Shown: positions 8,867 to 16,566 of the stretch, one piece after another | Numbering within the stretch: position 1 is the first letter of the stretch | Layout: each line of letters begins with the position of its first letter | Assembly: GCA_022510745.1 (NCBI GenBank) | Contig: JAFLSY010000007.1 | Coordinates: 1-64,000 of the forward strand | Source of the DNA: Lachnospiraceae bacterium | Lineage (GTDB): Bacteria > Bacillota > Clostridia > Lachnospirales > Lachnospiraceae | DNA: 64,000 nt | Direction: 5' to 3' | Made by a program: the position numbers and the translations under genes | Notes under the pieces: generated by a model | What the model was told of the DNA's origin: nothing | Database searches by the model: none | The model's input: the letters and a program-made list of their open reading frames with translations, nothing else

Positions 8867-9606
8867 CTTCTCCTCTTCCGCAAAATGCCCTCTGCCAGTT
8901 CCAAATCCTCCGGGGTAGTTATTTTCAGATTTTCATAGGAAGCTTCCACCAGCTTTACTTTTCTGCCCATCAGCTGCTCCACCACCATGGCATCGTCCGT
9001 AGGAAATACCCCGCTTTCTGCAAGCGCCTTTTCCTGCTTTTGCAGCTTTGCATAAGCTTCAAATATTAATGGAGCGGAAAAGACCTGAGGAGTCTGCACT
9101 GCATACAAACTGCTGCGTTTGGGTGTCTGCAGGGCAAATCCATCTTCGTCCGCCAATTTTATGGTATCTTTCACCGGTACTGCGGCGCAGCAGGCGCCGC
9201 AGGCCTCTGCGGCTTTATACGTATCCTCAATGATTTTCTCCGTAACTAAGGGCCTTGCGCCGTCATGGATAAAAATATAGCCCTCTCTGTTTTCTGCAAA
9301 AGCTGTCCCCTCTCTCAAAAGTTTGAGTGCATTTTCCACCGAATGATAGCGCTCAGCGCCCCCTTCCACAATGCTGCGAACCTTAGAAAATCCGTATTTC
9401 TCAATAAGTTCTTTCTGCACATAAGGAATTTCACCTCTGCCAACTACCAGAATAATATCGTCTATCATGGGAGAACATGCAAAAGCCTGCAATCCGTACC
9501 AGATAACAGGCTTATTTCCCAATAACATATATTGTTTTGCTACATTGCTCTCCATGCGTCTGCCCGCACCGGCGGCCAATAGGATCGCCGTACATTTCTT
9601 TTTCAT
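8863..9606 (-). CDS. ispD: 2-C-methyl-D-erythritol 4-phosphate cytidylyltransferase
   Basis: IspD joins CTP and methylerythritol phosphate in the MEP isoprenoid pathway. The nucleotide-binding signature LLAAGAGRRM lies at the N terminus, followed by K in SNVAKQY; IHDGARPLV near residue 135 and the TDDA segment near 206 are the other conserved blocks. Its 247 residues are slightly longer than the usual ~230. The start codon follows GGAGGGT. It is the last gene of the minus-strand run that begins near 14806, 22 bases after tsaD. Confidence 0.95.
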   Translation of the reverse strand: MKKKCTAILLAAGAGRRMESNVAKQYMLLGNKPVIWYGLQAFACSPMIDDIILVVGRGEIPYVQKELIEKYGFSKVRSIVEGGAERYHSVENALKLLREGTAFAENREGYIFIHDGARPLVTEKIIEDTYKAAEACGACCAAVPVKDTIKLADEDGFALQTPKRSSLYAVQTPQVFSAPLIFEAYAKLQKQEKALAESGVFPTDDAMVVEQLMGRKVKLVEASYENLKITTPEDLELAEGILRKRRS

Positions 9607-9627
9607 GGATGACCCTCCGTGAAGATT

Positions 9628-10653
9628 TCATACTTTTTCACCCAGCTTTAAATTAGGTACCGCATTTAAATCCAAACCGCTGCGCACACCCCGAAGATAC
9701 TCATAGTATCCGGCCGTCCCGATCATGGCGGCATTGTCCGTGCACAGAATGGGAGACGGATGGTAAAAGCCGATCCCCTCCGCCCTGCAGCGCTCATAGA
9801 AAGCCAACCGCAGCGCTGAGTTGGAGGCTACGCCACCGGCAATGGCAAATTTATCATAGCCATACTGTTTTACCGCATGCATGCTGTGCTCTACCAGCAC
9901 CTCCACTACCGCCTGCTGAAAGGAAGCAGCTACATCTGCCGTACATATCTCTTCACCCTTCATCCCACATGCATTCAAATAGTTTAATACAGCGGATTTC
10001 AGACCGCTGAAGCTAAAATCGTAGGCATTCTCCTCCACTTTGGCTCTGGGAAAATGAATGGCTTCAGCATTCCCTTCCTTAGCCAGCCTGTCAATTTTGG
10101 GTCCGCCGGGATACCCCAGGCCAATGGCCCTGGCCACCTTGTCAAAGGCCTCGCCCGCCGCATCGTCCCTGGTCTGTCCTATGATCTCATATTCCCCATA
10201 GTCTTTTACCAGTACGAGATGGGAATGTCCGCCGGAAGCCACCAAACAGACAAAAGGGGGTTCCAGTTCTTTATTTTCTATATAATTGGCACTGATATGT
10301 CCTTCTATATGGTGCACACCAACCAATGGAATTCCTGTTGCAAAACTGATAGCCTTTGCGGCAGATACGCCCACCAACAGCGGACCCACCAGTCCCGGCC
10401 CATAGGTTACGGCAATACCATCCATTTCTTTCAAGGTAAGCCCTGCTTCGCGCAGGGCTTCTCTGATAATCTGATTTATCTTTTCTACATGCTTTCTGGA
10501 AGCAATCTCCGGTACCACACCGCCATAGACCGTGTGCAGGTCAATCTGTGAGGAAATCACATTGGAAAGCACCTCTCGGCCGTTCTTCACCACTGCTGCC
10601 GCAGTCTCGTCACAGGAGCTTTCAATCGCTAACAGAACGATATCCTTATCCAT
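9628..10653 (-). CDS. tsaD: tRNA N6-adenosine threonylcarbamoyltransferase TsaD
   Basis: TsaD transfers the threonylcarbamoyl group to A37 of ANN-decoding tRNAs, working with TsaB and TsaE in the cytoplasm. The ASKHA-fold signatures are visible: [14 protein letters not shown] at the N terminus, the metal-binding HHIEGH near residue 111, SGGHSHL, and the C-terminal [13 protein letters not shown]. Its 341 residues match the family length. Its partners tsaB, tsaE and rimI are in the same gene run upstream; the enzyme that makes the activated intermediate (TsaC) is not in this window. Confidence 0.97.
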   Translation of the reverse strand: MDKDIVLLAIESSCDETAAAVVKNGREVLSNVISSQIDLHTVYGGVVPEIASRKHVEKINQIIREALREAGLTLKEMDGIAVTYGPGLVGPLLVGVSAAKAISFATGIPLVGVHHIEGHISANYIENKELEPPFVCLVASGGHSHLVLVKDYGEYEIIGQTRDDAAGEAFDKVARAIGLGYPGGPKIDRLAKEGNAEAIHFPRAKVEENAYDFSFSGLKSAVLNYLNACGMKGEEICTADVAASFQQAVVEVLVEHSMHAVKQYGYDKFAIAGGVASNSALRLAFYERCRAEGIGFYHPSPILCTDNAAMIGTAGYYEYLRGVRSGLDLNAVPNLKLGEKV

Positions 10654-10662
10654 AAAACTAAA

Positions 10663-11289
10663 CTACTCCTCAGCCTCTTCAATATTTACGTTCTCCGCCA
10701 GATCCCAGCCGTATATCCGCCAATGGCCGCTCTCGTCCTTTCGCAGTAGAAATACCTCTTCCACCGGCTGCCTGCGAGCGCCGCTGACCAGCGTATAGGT
10801 GCAATAGAGTCTGGCAAAATCATATCCGCTGTCTTTAAAAAAGTCCACATCCGCACTGGCGGAAACACTGTAGTTCGCTACACGGATCTTATTGTCCTTA
10901 TAATATTCAACATCCTTTGACAGTTCGATCAGGTACTGACCATACTCATTTCGCTCCTGTAAATCATCGTCATATAATTCATAGGCTTTATTCACCAACA
11001 GCTTAAATTCGTCCTCCGAATATTCCTCATTATAAAAACATCTGGTAATATCACTGTAGTACCTAACCACTTCTTTGGGTGTGGGCGGATAATTCGTAGA
11101 CAGATTTCTGGAGATCAGCTCCTGTGCCACGGTCATTTCCACCTGCTCCGCTTTATTTTCTTTGCCCTTGTTGCTAAGATAATAGTAATAGCCTACCATT
11201 GCCACTACCATGAGCAGAATCACTACACTGCCCTTGACAGCATTTGCTTTGCCGCTGCTTTTCTTAGCGCTTGCTTTCATAACTGCCAT
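10663..11289 (-). CDS. Single-pass membrane protein of unknown function
   Basis: This 208-residue protein has a basic N terminus (MAVMKASAKKSSGK) and one membrane helix at about residues 18-38 (VKGSVVILLMVVAMVGYYYY), so the C-terminal ~165 residues probably face outside. That part is acidic, Tyr-rich and may form an alpha/beta domain similar to those of small secreted Lachnospiraceae proteins. The start follows AAAGGAGG. It sits between rnz and tsaD on the same strand and is probably cotranscribed. I do not recognise a function. Confidence 0.8.
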   Translation of the reverse strand: MAVMKASAKKSSGKANAVKGSVVILLMVVAMVGYYYYLSNKGKENKAEQVEMTVAQELISRNLSTNYPPTPKEVVRYYSDITRCFYNEEYSEDEFKLLVNKAYELYDDDLQERNEYGQYLIELSKDVEYYKDNKIRVANYSVSASADVDFFKDSGYDFARLYCTYTLVSGARRQPVEEVFLLRKDESGHWRIYGWDLAENVNIEEAEE

Positions 11290-11312
11290 GATTATCCTCC
11301 TTTCCCGATTAT

Positions 11313-12221
11313 TCAGTCCTCAAAACGCAGTTCCACCGTCCGCCCGTCCTTTGCGGCCACAGCGGCGGGAAAAATCTTCCTCACTTCCCCCATATAATCC
11401 TCCGGTCTGGGCAGCGAGGGGCTGTAATGGGTCAGCCACAGTTCGCCGACCTTTGCCCGCTTAGCCAGCTCTGCTGCTTCATAAAAAGTCATATGCTTAT
11501 ATTCCTTAGCCTTACTCAGCTTATCCGGCTCTCCGTACATGCCTTCACAAATAAATAGGTCGGCATCGGCTGCATGCTCTGCAATACCGTCGGTAGGTCT
11601 GGTGTCCGTGGTGTAAGTAACCTTCAGGCCCTTGCGCTTCTCTCCCAACACCATCTCGGGGTAAAGCGTTCTCTCCGGAAGCTCTATGACCTCCCCCTTC
11701 TGCAGACGGTTCCAGTATCGTTTATCAATTTCCAGTTCCAGTGCCTTCTCGGTCTGAAAGCGACCGACTCTTTCCACGATCATGTTATATCCATAGCATA
11801 CCACATTATGGTTCACCTTGAAAGCCTCCAGATGAAATCCGTCAAAAGAAATCTCCTGAAAAGCTTCCGTCAACTCCATACACTGAATGGAAAAAGGCAG
11901 TTCGGGCGCAATGACCCGCAGTGCGGACACCACCTTGGTAAGGCCCTTGGGTCCAATCAATAACAGCGGCTCCGTCCTCTCCGCATTGCCCATAGTTAAG
12001 AGCATGCCGGGCAGACCGCTGATATGGTCGGCATGATAATGGGTGAAGCAGATAATGTCAATGGGCTTGGGACTCCAGCCTTTCTCTTTCATGGCAATTT
12101 GGGTTCCCTCCCCACAGTCAATCAAAATACTCTTCCCATTATATCGTAACATCAGGGAAGTCAGCCATCTGTACGGCAGGGGCATCATGCCCCCCGTTCC
12201 CAGCAAACAAACATCTAACAT
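11313..12221 (-). CDS. rnz: Ribonuclease Z
   Basis: RNase Z removes 3' trailers from tRNA precursors. The metallo-beta-lactamase motif HYHADH is near residue 62, with the preceding LIDCGEGTQ typical of tRNase Z, and further metal ligands in YTTDTRP and in LTHYSPSL near the C terminus. The 302 residues fit the short bacterial form. It lies within the t6A operon, matching a tRNA-maturation theme, because many tRNA genes without encoded CCA (like those at 309-568) need it. Its start overlaps the end of the small cysteine-rich gene upstream. Confidence 0.95.
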   Translation of the reverse strand: MLDVCLLGTGGMMPLPYRWLTSLMLRYNGKSILIDCGEGTQIAMKEKGWSPKPIDIICFTHYHADHISGLPGMLLTMGNAERTEPLLLIGPKGLTKVVSALRVIAPELPFSIQCMELTEAFQEISFDGFHLEAFKVNHNVVCYGYNMIVERVGRFQTEKALELEIDKRYWNRLQKGEVIELPERTLYPEMVLGEKRKGLKVTYTTDTRPTDGIAEHAADADLFICEGMYGEPDKLSKAKEYKHMTFYEAAELAKRAKVGELWLTHYSPSLPRPEDYMGEVRKIFPAAVAAKDGRTVELRFED

Positions 12222-12463
12222 AGTTCCTTTTCCTCTGTTTCAGTGACCGGTATGGTGAAATCCGCAAGAATGGTGTCATAACAAGCTTCGCACAGATCAA
12301 AACGGTGATGTATGCCGTCTTTCTCACTAAAATATCCAAAAACAGTATCGGCGCTAAAGCAGCCTTCCTTTATCATGCCGTTTTCTATCTTAAGTTTTTT
12401 GCCGCATCTATTGCAGACAACCTCCTTAAGCTTTATCTCATTTTCATCCCGGTAAGTTCTCAC
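12215..12463 (-). CDS. Small cysteine-rich protein, probable zinc ribbon
   Basis: This 82-residue protein has two CxxC pairs, CNRCG near residue 17 and CEACY near residue 58, that could hold one zinc ion. The GTG start at 12463 is preceded by AGAGGATG. Its last 7 bases overlap the start of rnz, suggesting translational coupling. The function is unknown; similar small zinc-ribbon proteins often bind nucleic acid or protein. It is retained as a gene because of its position in a tight operon and a good start. Confidence 0.7.
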   Translation of the reverse strand: MRTYRDENEIKLKEVVCNRCGKKLKIENGMIKEGCFSADTVFGYFSEKDGIHHRFDLCEACYDTILADFTIPVTETEEKELC

Positions 12464-12532
12464 CGTACATCATCCTCTCATATGCCGTGTATCTTCGAAA
12501 AACCTACGGTTTTCGTGTATATCTTACCACAT

Positions 12533-13045
12533 TTATAAAACATTTGGTATGGTAATTTGTCCATCCGCTGCCTGCCTTTTCCACATGATCAACGCGTCTT
12601 CCTCCGGTTTTTTATAAAAACGAGGTCTTATACCCGCCCGTTCAAAGCCCAGACTTTCATAGAGATGAATGGCAGATGCGTTACTCAACCGCACCTCCAG
12701 CGTATAAGCAGTGATACCCAGTTCTTCTCCCCAGGCAACCAATGTCTGCAGCAGCAATCTGCCAATTCCCTGACACCGCAGTTTCTCTTCCACCAATACA
12801 TTACTGATATTACCGTCGCCACAGATATTCCATACGCCGCAGCAGCCCACGATCCTCTCTTCATCCACTGCAACGATATAGAGGGTGTTCTCCTTCTCCA
12901 CCATTTCCAAAAAATCCCGGTGGGACCATGGCTGGGAAAAAACAGCTGCTTCCAGCGCAGCCACGGCTTCCGTATCCTCTGCTCTCATAGGTCTGATCAA
13001 AATTCTCCTACCGGCCTTCACAATTTCCAAAGTACGCTCTTTCAT
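12533..13045 (-). CDS. rimI: Ribosomal-protein-alanine N-acetyltransferase
   Basis: This is a GNAT-family acetyltransferase of 170 residues. Its acetyl-CoA binding motif CQGIGRLLL follows the beta4 strand, and the late motif SNASAIHLYESLGFE is typical of RimI, which acetylates the N terminus of ribosomal protein S18. Its start codon overlaps the tsaB stop by 4 bases. The tsaE-tsaB-rimI-tsaD grouping is common in Firmicutes and supports RimI over a general GNAT assignment. Confidence 0.9.
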   Translation of the reverse strand: MKERTLEIVKAGRRILIRPMRAEDTEAVAALEAAVFSQPWSHRDFLEMVEKENTLYIVAVDEERIVGCCGVWNICGDGNISNVLVEEKLRCQGIGRLLLQTLVAWGEELGITAYTLEVRLSNASAIHLYESLGFERAGIRPRFYKKPEEDALIMWKRQAADGQITIPNVL

Positions 13046-13785
13046 CTCTGCTCAAGCCTCTCCCGCTCGGCCTGACTCAGCCGCAGGTACTCAGGCCGAT
13101 GCTCGTCTGCACTGACAATGCGGCCCTCCGCATAATACTGTCCGCCCAAGGCAGCTATGGCTGCAGCCCTCTGTCTGTTTGCGTGAGCAGGCGCATAGGT
13201 GCAGGGAACCTTACTTAATTTTGTAATCCGCTCCCAAAAAACCGGAACGCCATCTCCTAGGAAAATCACTTCCTGTCCCAAGGCATTCAACTCATCTATC
13301 AATTCTTCAATATCCACTGCCCTATCGGACAGCACGGTTTCCATCCGATATGCAAAGGCCTCTTCCCCATGTCTCTCCGGGTCAGCTTCTTCCATCTTAT
13401 GAAAAGTATAGACACCGGTATAGACCTGGTTTCGTCTGGCATCCATGATCGGACAGATCAGCTTATCACTGCCCCAGAGGTTATATGCCAGACCCGCCAG
13501 AGTGGATACCTCTATCATGGGCTTCTCCAAAGCCAGCCCAAGTCCTTTGGCAGTAGCTGAACCGATACGCAGTCCTGTAAAGGAGCCTGGCCCGGCCGCA
13601 ATGGCAATGGCATCTATGGTATCCAGTTTAAGATCCAGCATTTCCCTGACCGTCTGCAGCATGGGAAGAAGGGTCTGTGAGTGCGTTTTCTTATAATTTA
13701 CAGTAAATTCCGCTGTCAGTACCCCGTTCTCCGTCACCGCCACCGAGGCCACCAGCCCGGAGCTGTCCAACGCCAATATCTTCAT
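13042..13785 (-). CDS. tsaB: tRNA threonylcarbamoyladenosine biosynthesis protein TsaB
   Basis: TsaB is the non-catalytic partner of TsaD in t6A synthesis. It has the ASKHA N terminus ILALDSSGLVASVAV, the segment HSQTLLPMLQ near residue 36, and AAGPGSFTGLRIG near residue 64, all diagnostic. Its 247 residues match the usual length. It is followed by rimI with a 4-base overlap and preceded by tsaE with a gap of 24 bases, so the three are probably translated from one message. Confidence 0.96.
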   Translation of the reverse strand: MKILALDSSGLVASVAVTENGVLTAEFTVNYKKTHSQTLLPMLQTVREMLDLKLDTIDAIAIAAGPGSFTGLRIGSATAKGLGLALEKPMIEVSTLAGLAYNLWGSDKLICPIMDARRNQVYTGVYTFHKMEEADPERHGEEAFAYRMETVLSDRAVDIEELIDELNALGQEVIFLGDGVPVFWERITKLSKVPCTYAPAHANRQRAAAIAALGGQYYAEGRIVSADEHRPEYLRLSQAERERLEQR

Positions 13786-13809
13786 GCCTATTCTCCTATC
13801 TCTATCCTT

Positions 13810-14277
13810 TCACGATCTATCGGCTGCCTCTTTTTCCTTTATGGTAATCTTACGGTAGTCAAATCCCTTATCTAAATCCTTTTCTATGGTAATCTGCGTA
13901 TAATGCTCCGGCAGGATTTCTTCTATCAGATCAGCCCATTCTATCAGGCAGACCCCTTCTCCGTAAAAACAGTCTTCATAGCCGATCTCTTCCATCTCTT
14001 CCACATCCCCGATGCGGTATACGTCAAAATGGTAAAAGGGCAGTCTGCCCTTCTCGTAAATCTGTACAATGGTAAAAGTAGGGCTGTTCACCGGTTCTGT
14101 TATGCCCAGCCCCTTTGCAAATCCCTGGGTAAATACAGTCTTTCCCACACCCAAATCCCCAATCAGAGTATATACCTGTCCCGGCGCCGCATTGCGGCCC
14201 AGCTTTTCTCCTAATTCCCGTGTTTCCCATTCTCCCATGCTGTGTATCGTTTCCACGGGTGGCTTCATTGTATCCAT
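13810..14277 (-). CDS. tsaE: tRNA threonylcarbamoyladenosine biosynthesis ATPase TsaE
   Basis: TsaE is the small P-loop ATPase that drives turnover of the TsaBD complex. The Walker A motif is GDLGVGKT, preceded by the YTLIGD strand, and the switch-like segments SPTFTIVQ and HFDVYRI match the family. From the ATG at 14277 the protein is 155 residues, near the usual ~150. A TTG 48 bases upstream (14325) could also start it, but the family normally begins close to the MDTM start. It lies just after the YcxB-like gene. Confidence 0.92.
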   Translation of the reverse strand: MDTMKPPVETIHSMGEWETRELGEKLGRNAAPGQVYTLIGDLGVGKTVFTQGFAKGLGITEPVNSPTFTIVQIYEKGRLPFYHFDVYRIGDVEEMEEIGYEDCFYGEGVCLIEWADLIEEILPEHYTQITIEKDLDKGFDYRKITIKEKEAADRS

Positions 14278-14329
14278 ATGAATAAGCACGCCTTTCTGTA
14301 ACCTGTTCCTATTGCACAGGTACAATATC

Positions 14330-14806
14330 CTACTGTCTGATCTTTACCTTTCGCGCAGGCAGATTTGCACACAGTACCTGTATTACCTTTGATGCATCGT
14401 CCTGCAGGCAGCGTCTCGGAAAAATACACGCATTGATTCTGGATGTATAGAGGATCAGGCTCCTGCCGGTGGATACCGCTTTTACAATATCCTCCCACTT
14501 CTGCATTTCCTCCGTACCATTCTGGGACACGTGCACCCCTTCTTCATCTAACATGTAATGCAGAGGCTCTTTAAAGGCCGGGTTTGCCAATATTTGCTGC
14601 CTGCTCTTTAAAAACAAGGTCCAGGGAAGATACAACAGCAGTATTATGCCCGCACCCAACATCAGCCAGGTACGCGTATACAAACCGCCCACAACTAACA
14701 GCGCTCCCACCAGACTGCCCAGCAGCCCGGCAAAACTGTTATAGGTATGGCGCAGCATATAATCATATAGATCACCGGCTTTTATCTGCACATCAAATTC
14801 AACCAT
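14330..14806 (-). CDS. YcxB-like membrane protein
   Basis: This 158-residue protein has a short N-terminal strand region, two closely spaced hydrophobic segments (about residues 26-46 and 47-64) and a C-terminal domain of strands containing YMLDEEGVHVSQ and the segment WEDIVKAV. This arrangement is that of the YcxB-like family, whose function is unknown. It appears to be the first gene of the minus-strand run to ispD; the terminator of mscL lies upstream. Confidence 0.78.
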   Translation of the reverse strand: MVEFDVQIKAGDLYDYMLRHTYNSFAGLLGSLVGALLVVGGLYTRTWLMLGAGIILLLYLPWTLFLKSRQQILANPAFKEPLHYMLDEEGVHVSQNGTEEMQKWEDIVKAVSTGRSLILYTSRINACIFPRRCLQDDASKVIQVLCANLPARKVKIRQ

Positions 14807-14845
14807 TTACTGTCCTCCTGTGACTCTTTCCCTTTACAACCCTTT

Positions 14846-14877
14846 TAAAAAGCACCTACCTTGTAGGTGCTTTTTAT
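14846..14877 (-). terminator. Rho-independent terminator after mscL
   Basis: The stem AAGCACCTAC with GTAGGTGCTT and loop of a few bases is flanked by A and T runs on both sides, so it could act in both directions. It begins 3 bases beyond the mscL stop codon. Confidence 0.85.
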
Positions 14878-14879
14878 GC

Positions 14880-15311
14880 TTACTGTTCTAATTCGGAAGT
14901 ACAATGAGGACATCTGGTGGCTTCGAGACTGATTTCTGACTGGCAGAAAGGACATTTTTTGGTGGTTGCCGGCGCCGGCTCCTCATGCTTTAACTTGTTC
15001 ATTGCTTTCACAAACATGAAGACCACGAAAGCCATGATAATAAAGTTAATTACATTGGATATAAAAGATCCATAATTAAAGGTGGCTGCTCCCGCTTCCT
15101 GCGCCGCCTCTAATGTCGCGTAGCTTCCTCCGTCCAATGCGATGAAGAGATTGGAAAAATCCACCTTGCCGGTGAAAATACTCACCAACGGCATGATCAT
15201 ATCATTTACCAGAGAATTGACAATGCTGGTAAAGGCGCTGCCGATGATCATACCGACAGCTAAATCTATCATATTTCCGCGTAATGCAAACTTTTTAAAT
15301 TCTTTTAACAT
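14880..15311 (-). CDS. mscL: Large-conductance mechanosensitive channel with C-terminal zinc ribbon
   Basis: MscL opens a pore in the membrane under hypo-osmotic stress. The first 100 residues are canonical: [20 protein letters not shown], then the periplasmic loop and the second membrane helix [17 protein letters not shown]. The final ~25 residues contain CPFC and CPHC, a four-cysteine zinc ribbon not found in classical MscL such as that of E. coli. The ribbon would be cytoplasmic and could bind partners. The gene has its own promoter and terminator. Confidence 0.93.
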   Translation of the reverse strand: MLKEFKKFALRGNMIDLAVGMIIGSAFTSIVNSLVNDMIMPLVSIFTGKVDFSNLFIALDGGSYATLEAAQEAGAATFNYGSFISNVINFIIMAFVVFMFVKAMNKLKHEEPAPATTKKCPFCQSEISLEATRCPHCTSELEQ

Positions 15312-15373
15312 TTTAATTCCTTACCTTTCCGTAAATCTGTGACTATGTGCCTACATCACACTGTACTTCTTAT

Positions 15374-15402
15374 ATTATAGGGACAACCCTGTGAAAAAGC
15401 AA
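15374..15402 (-). promoter_or_regulatory. Promoter of mscL
   Basis: -35 TTGCTT (15397-15402) and -10 TATAAT (15374-15379) are separated by 17 bases on the minus strand, about 60 bases before the start codon. Confidence 0.65.
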
Positions 15403-15410
15403 GGGAAATG

Positions 15411-16163
15411 TCAAATTTGTCTGCGTTCCGCAGCCCTGCCCTCTTTTAAGATCGGACTTAAAGGCTTGTAGATCACCATGGTGATCAAGGAGATCACACT
15501 GCCTTTCAGCAGATTCAAGGGCGCCACTGTCAGGCACACAAAAGTGACCAGATTGGAAACCGCCGGATTGATGGCACTTCCCATCTTAATAATGGTATCA
15601 ATAGAAGGCAGCCCGTACAGCTCCACAAACTTAGGCAGCAGGTAAACTGCATTAAACAGGGTTCCAAAGCAAGTCATGGTCAGTGTCCCCGCAATACAGC
15701 CCACCAGAGCGCCTTTCTTGGTCTTAGTAAATTCATATACCGCAGATGCCGGCAACAGCAGGGTGCATCCCACTGTAAAATTAGCCAAATCCCCTACGAA
15801 AGCAGTGCTCGTACCTTTTGTCAGTAATTTCAGCAGTATCTTGCAGAATTCAATCATCACGCCCGCCACCGGACCAAATGCAAAGCTTCCTACCATAACC
15901 GGCAGTTCGCTGAAGTCCACCTTATAAAATTCGGGGGCCAAAAAAGGCAGGGGAAAGTCGAAGATATGCAGTATTAAAGCAATAGCGGAAAACATACCCA
16001 CCACAGTGATCATCCGCGTACTAAACAGTTTCCGTTCTACGCCCCGCTTTTTATCCGCCGCTTTTTGAATCAGCACCGCAGCTGCGAACATCAGCGCAAT
16101 CACCCCTAAAAATTCCAGCACAAAAATCAGATTTTCAGTTACATTTTGCCATAATTCACTCAT
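15411..16163 (-). CDS. ribU: Riboflavin ECF transporter substrate-binding component
   Basis: RibU captures riboflavin and works with the shared ECF module (EcfA, EcfA', EcfT), which is not encoded here. The 250-residue protein has a first hydrophobic helix followed by a basic loop, then a five-to-six helix core with the RibU signature DFSELPVMVGSFAFGPVAG and the segment NFTVGC. The N-terminal extra helix (residues 1-45) makes it longer than the usual ~190. An FMN riboswitch and a terminator directly upstream show control by flavin and confirm the substrate. Confidence 0.95.
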   Translation of the reverse strand: MSELWQNVTENLIFVLEFLGVIALMFAAAVLIQKAADKKRGVERKLFSTRMITVVGMFSAIALILHIFDFPLPFLAPEFYKVDFSELPVMVGSFAFGPVAGVMIEFCKILLKLLTKGTSTAFVGDLANFTVGCTLLLPASAVYEFTKTKKGALVGCIAGTLTMTCFGTLFNAVYLLPKFVELYGLPSIDTIIKMGSAINPAVSNLVTFVCLTVAPLNLLKGSVISLITMVIYKPLSPILKEGRAAERRQI

Positions 16164-16210
16164 GATTTTCTCCTTTCAACGCAAAGAAATTGATAAGGAA
16201 ATTCTTCGAT

Positions 16211-16238
16211 AAAAAATCCCCGAACTTAGTTCGGGGAT
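16211..16238 (-). terminator. Expression-platform terminator of the FMN riboswitch
   Basis: ATCCCCGAACT pairs with AGTTCGGGGAT, followed by six T on the minus strand. It lies between the aptamer and ribU and is expected to form when FMN is bound. Confidence 0.85.
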
Positions 16239-16310
16239 CTCACGCTCATCCATACCTTTCCTGCTCATAGAGCATACAAAAAAAGCTCGCAAAAAGGTAA
16301 TCTGCATTTC

Positions 16311-16474
16311 TTCTCTCATCCAGACTGTACTGTTGGTACCGGATTCTACCGGTTCAGCCATATGCAGCATTTATGCCTAATCGCATCACTTCCGGCCGCA
16401 TACGGGTCGTAGACTCGTCAGAGCGCTCAGACTCTGCTTCACTACCAGTAGGGAATTTCACCCAACCCCGAAGA
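16311..16474 (-). ncRNA. FMN riboswitch (RFN element)
   Basis: On the minus strand the conserved blocks appear in order: TCTTCGGGGTTGGGTGAAAT, a segment ending in AGTGAAGC, ACCGGTAGAATCCGGT, and finally AGTCTGGATGAGAGAAG. These are the RFN core motifs. It binds flavin mononucleotide and, through the terminator at 16211-16238, shuts off ribU when FMN is abundant. A good promoter lies upstream. Confidence 0.95.
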
Positions 16475-16521
16475 ATTTCTTTTCTATTTGGAACCGTCAG
16501 GCAGGACGGCTCTCTTATGCC

Positions 16522-16550
16522 AGCATACTGCTGCTTGGCGTTTTTGTCAA
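16522..16550 (-). promoter_or_regulatory. Promoter of the riboswitch-ribU unit
   Basis: -35 TTGACA (16545-16550) and -10 TATGCT (16522-16527) are spaced by 17 bases on the minus strand, about 45 bases before the RFN element. Confidence 0.7.
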
Positions 16551-16566
16551 GAGGCTGAAATATCTT

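Noticed and set aside
10054..10551. Plus-strand frame opposite tsaD
   Set aside because: It is a shadow of a highly conserved gene without its own signals.
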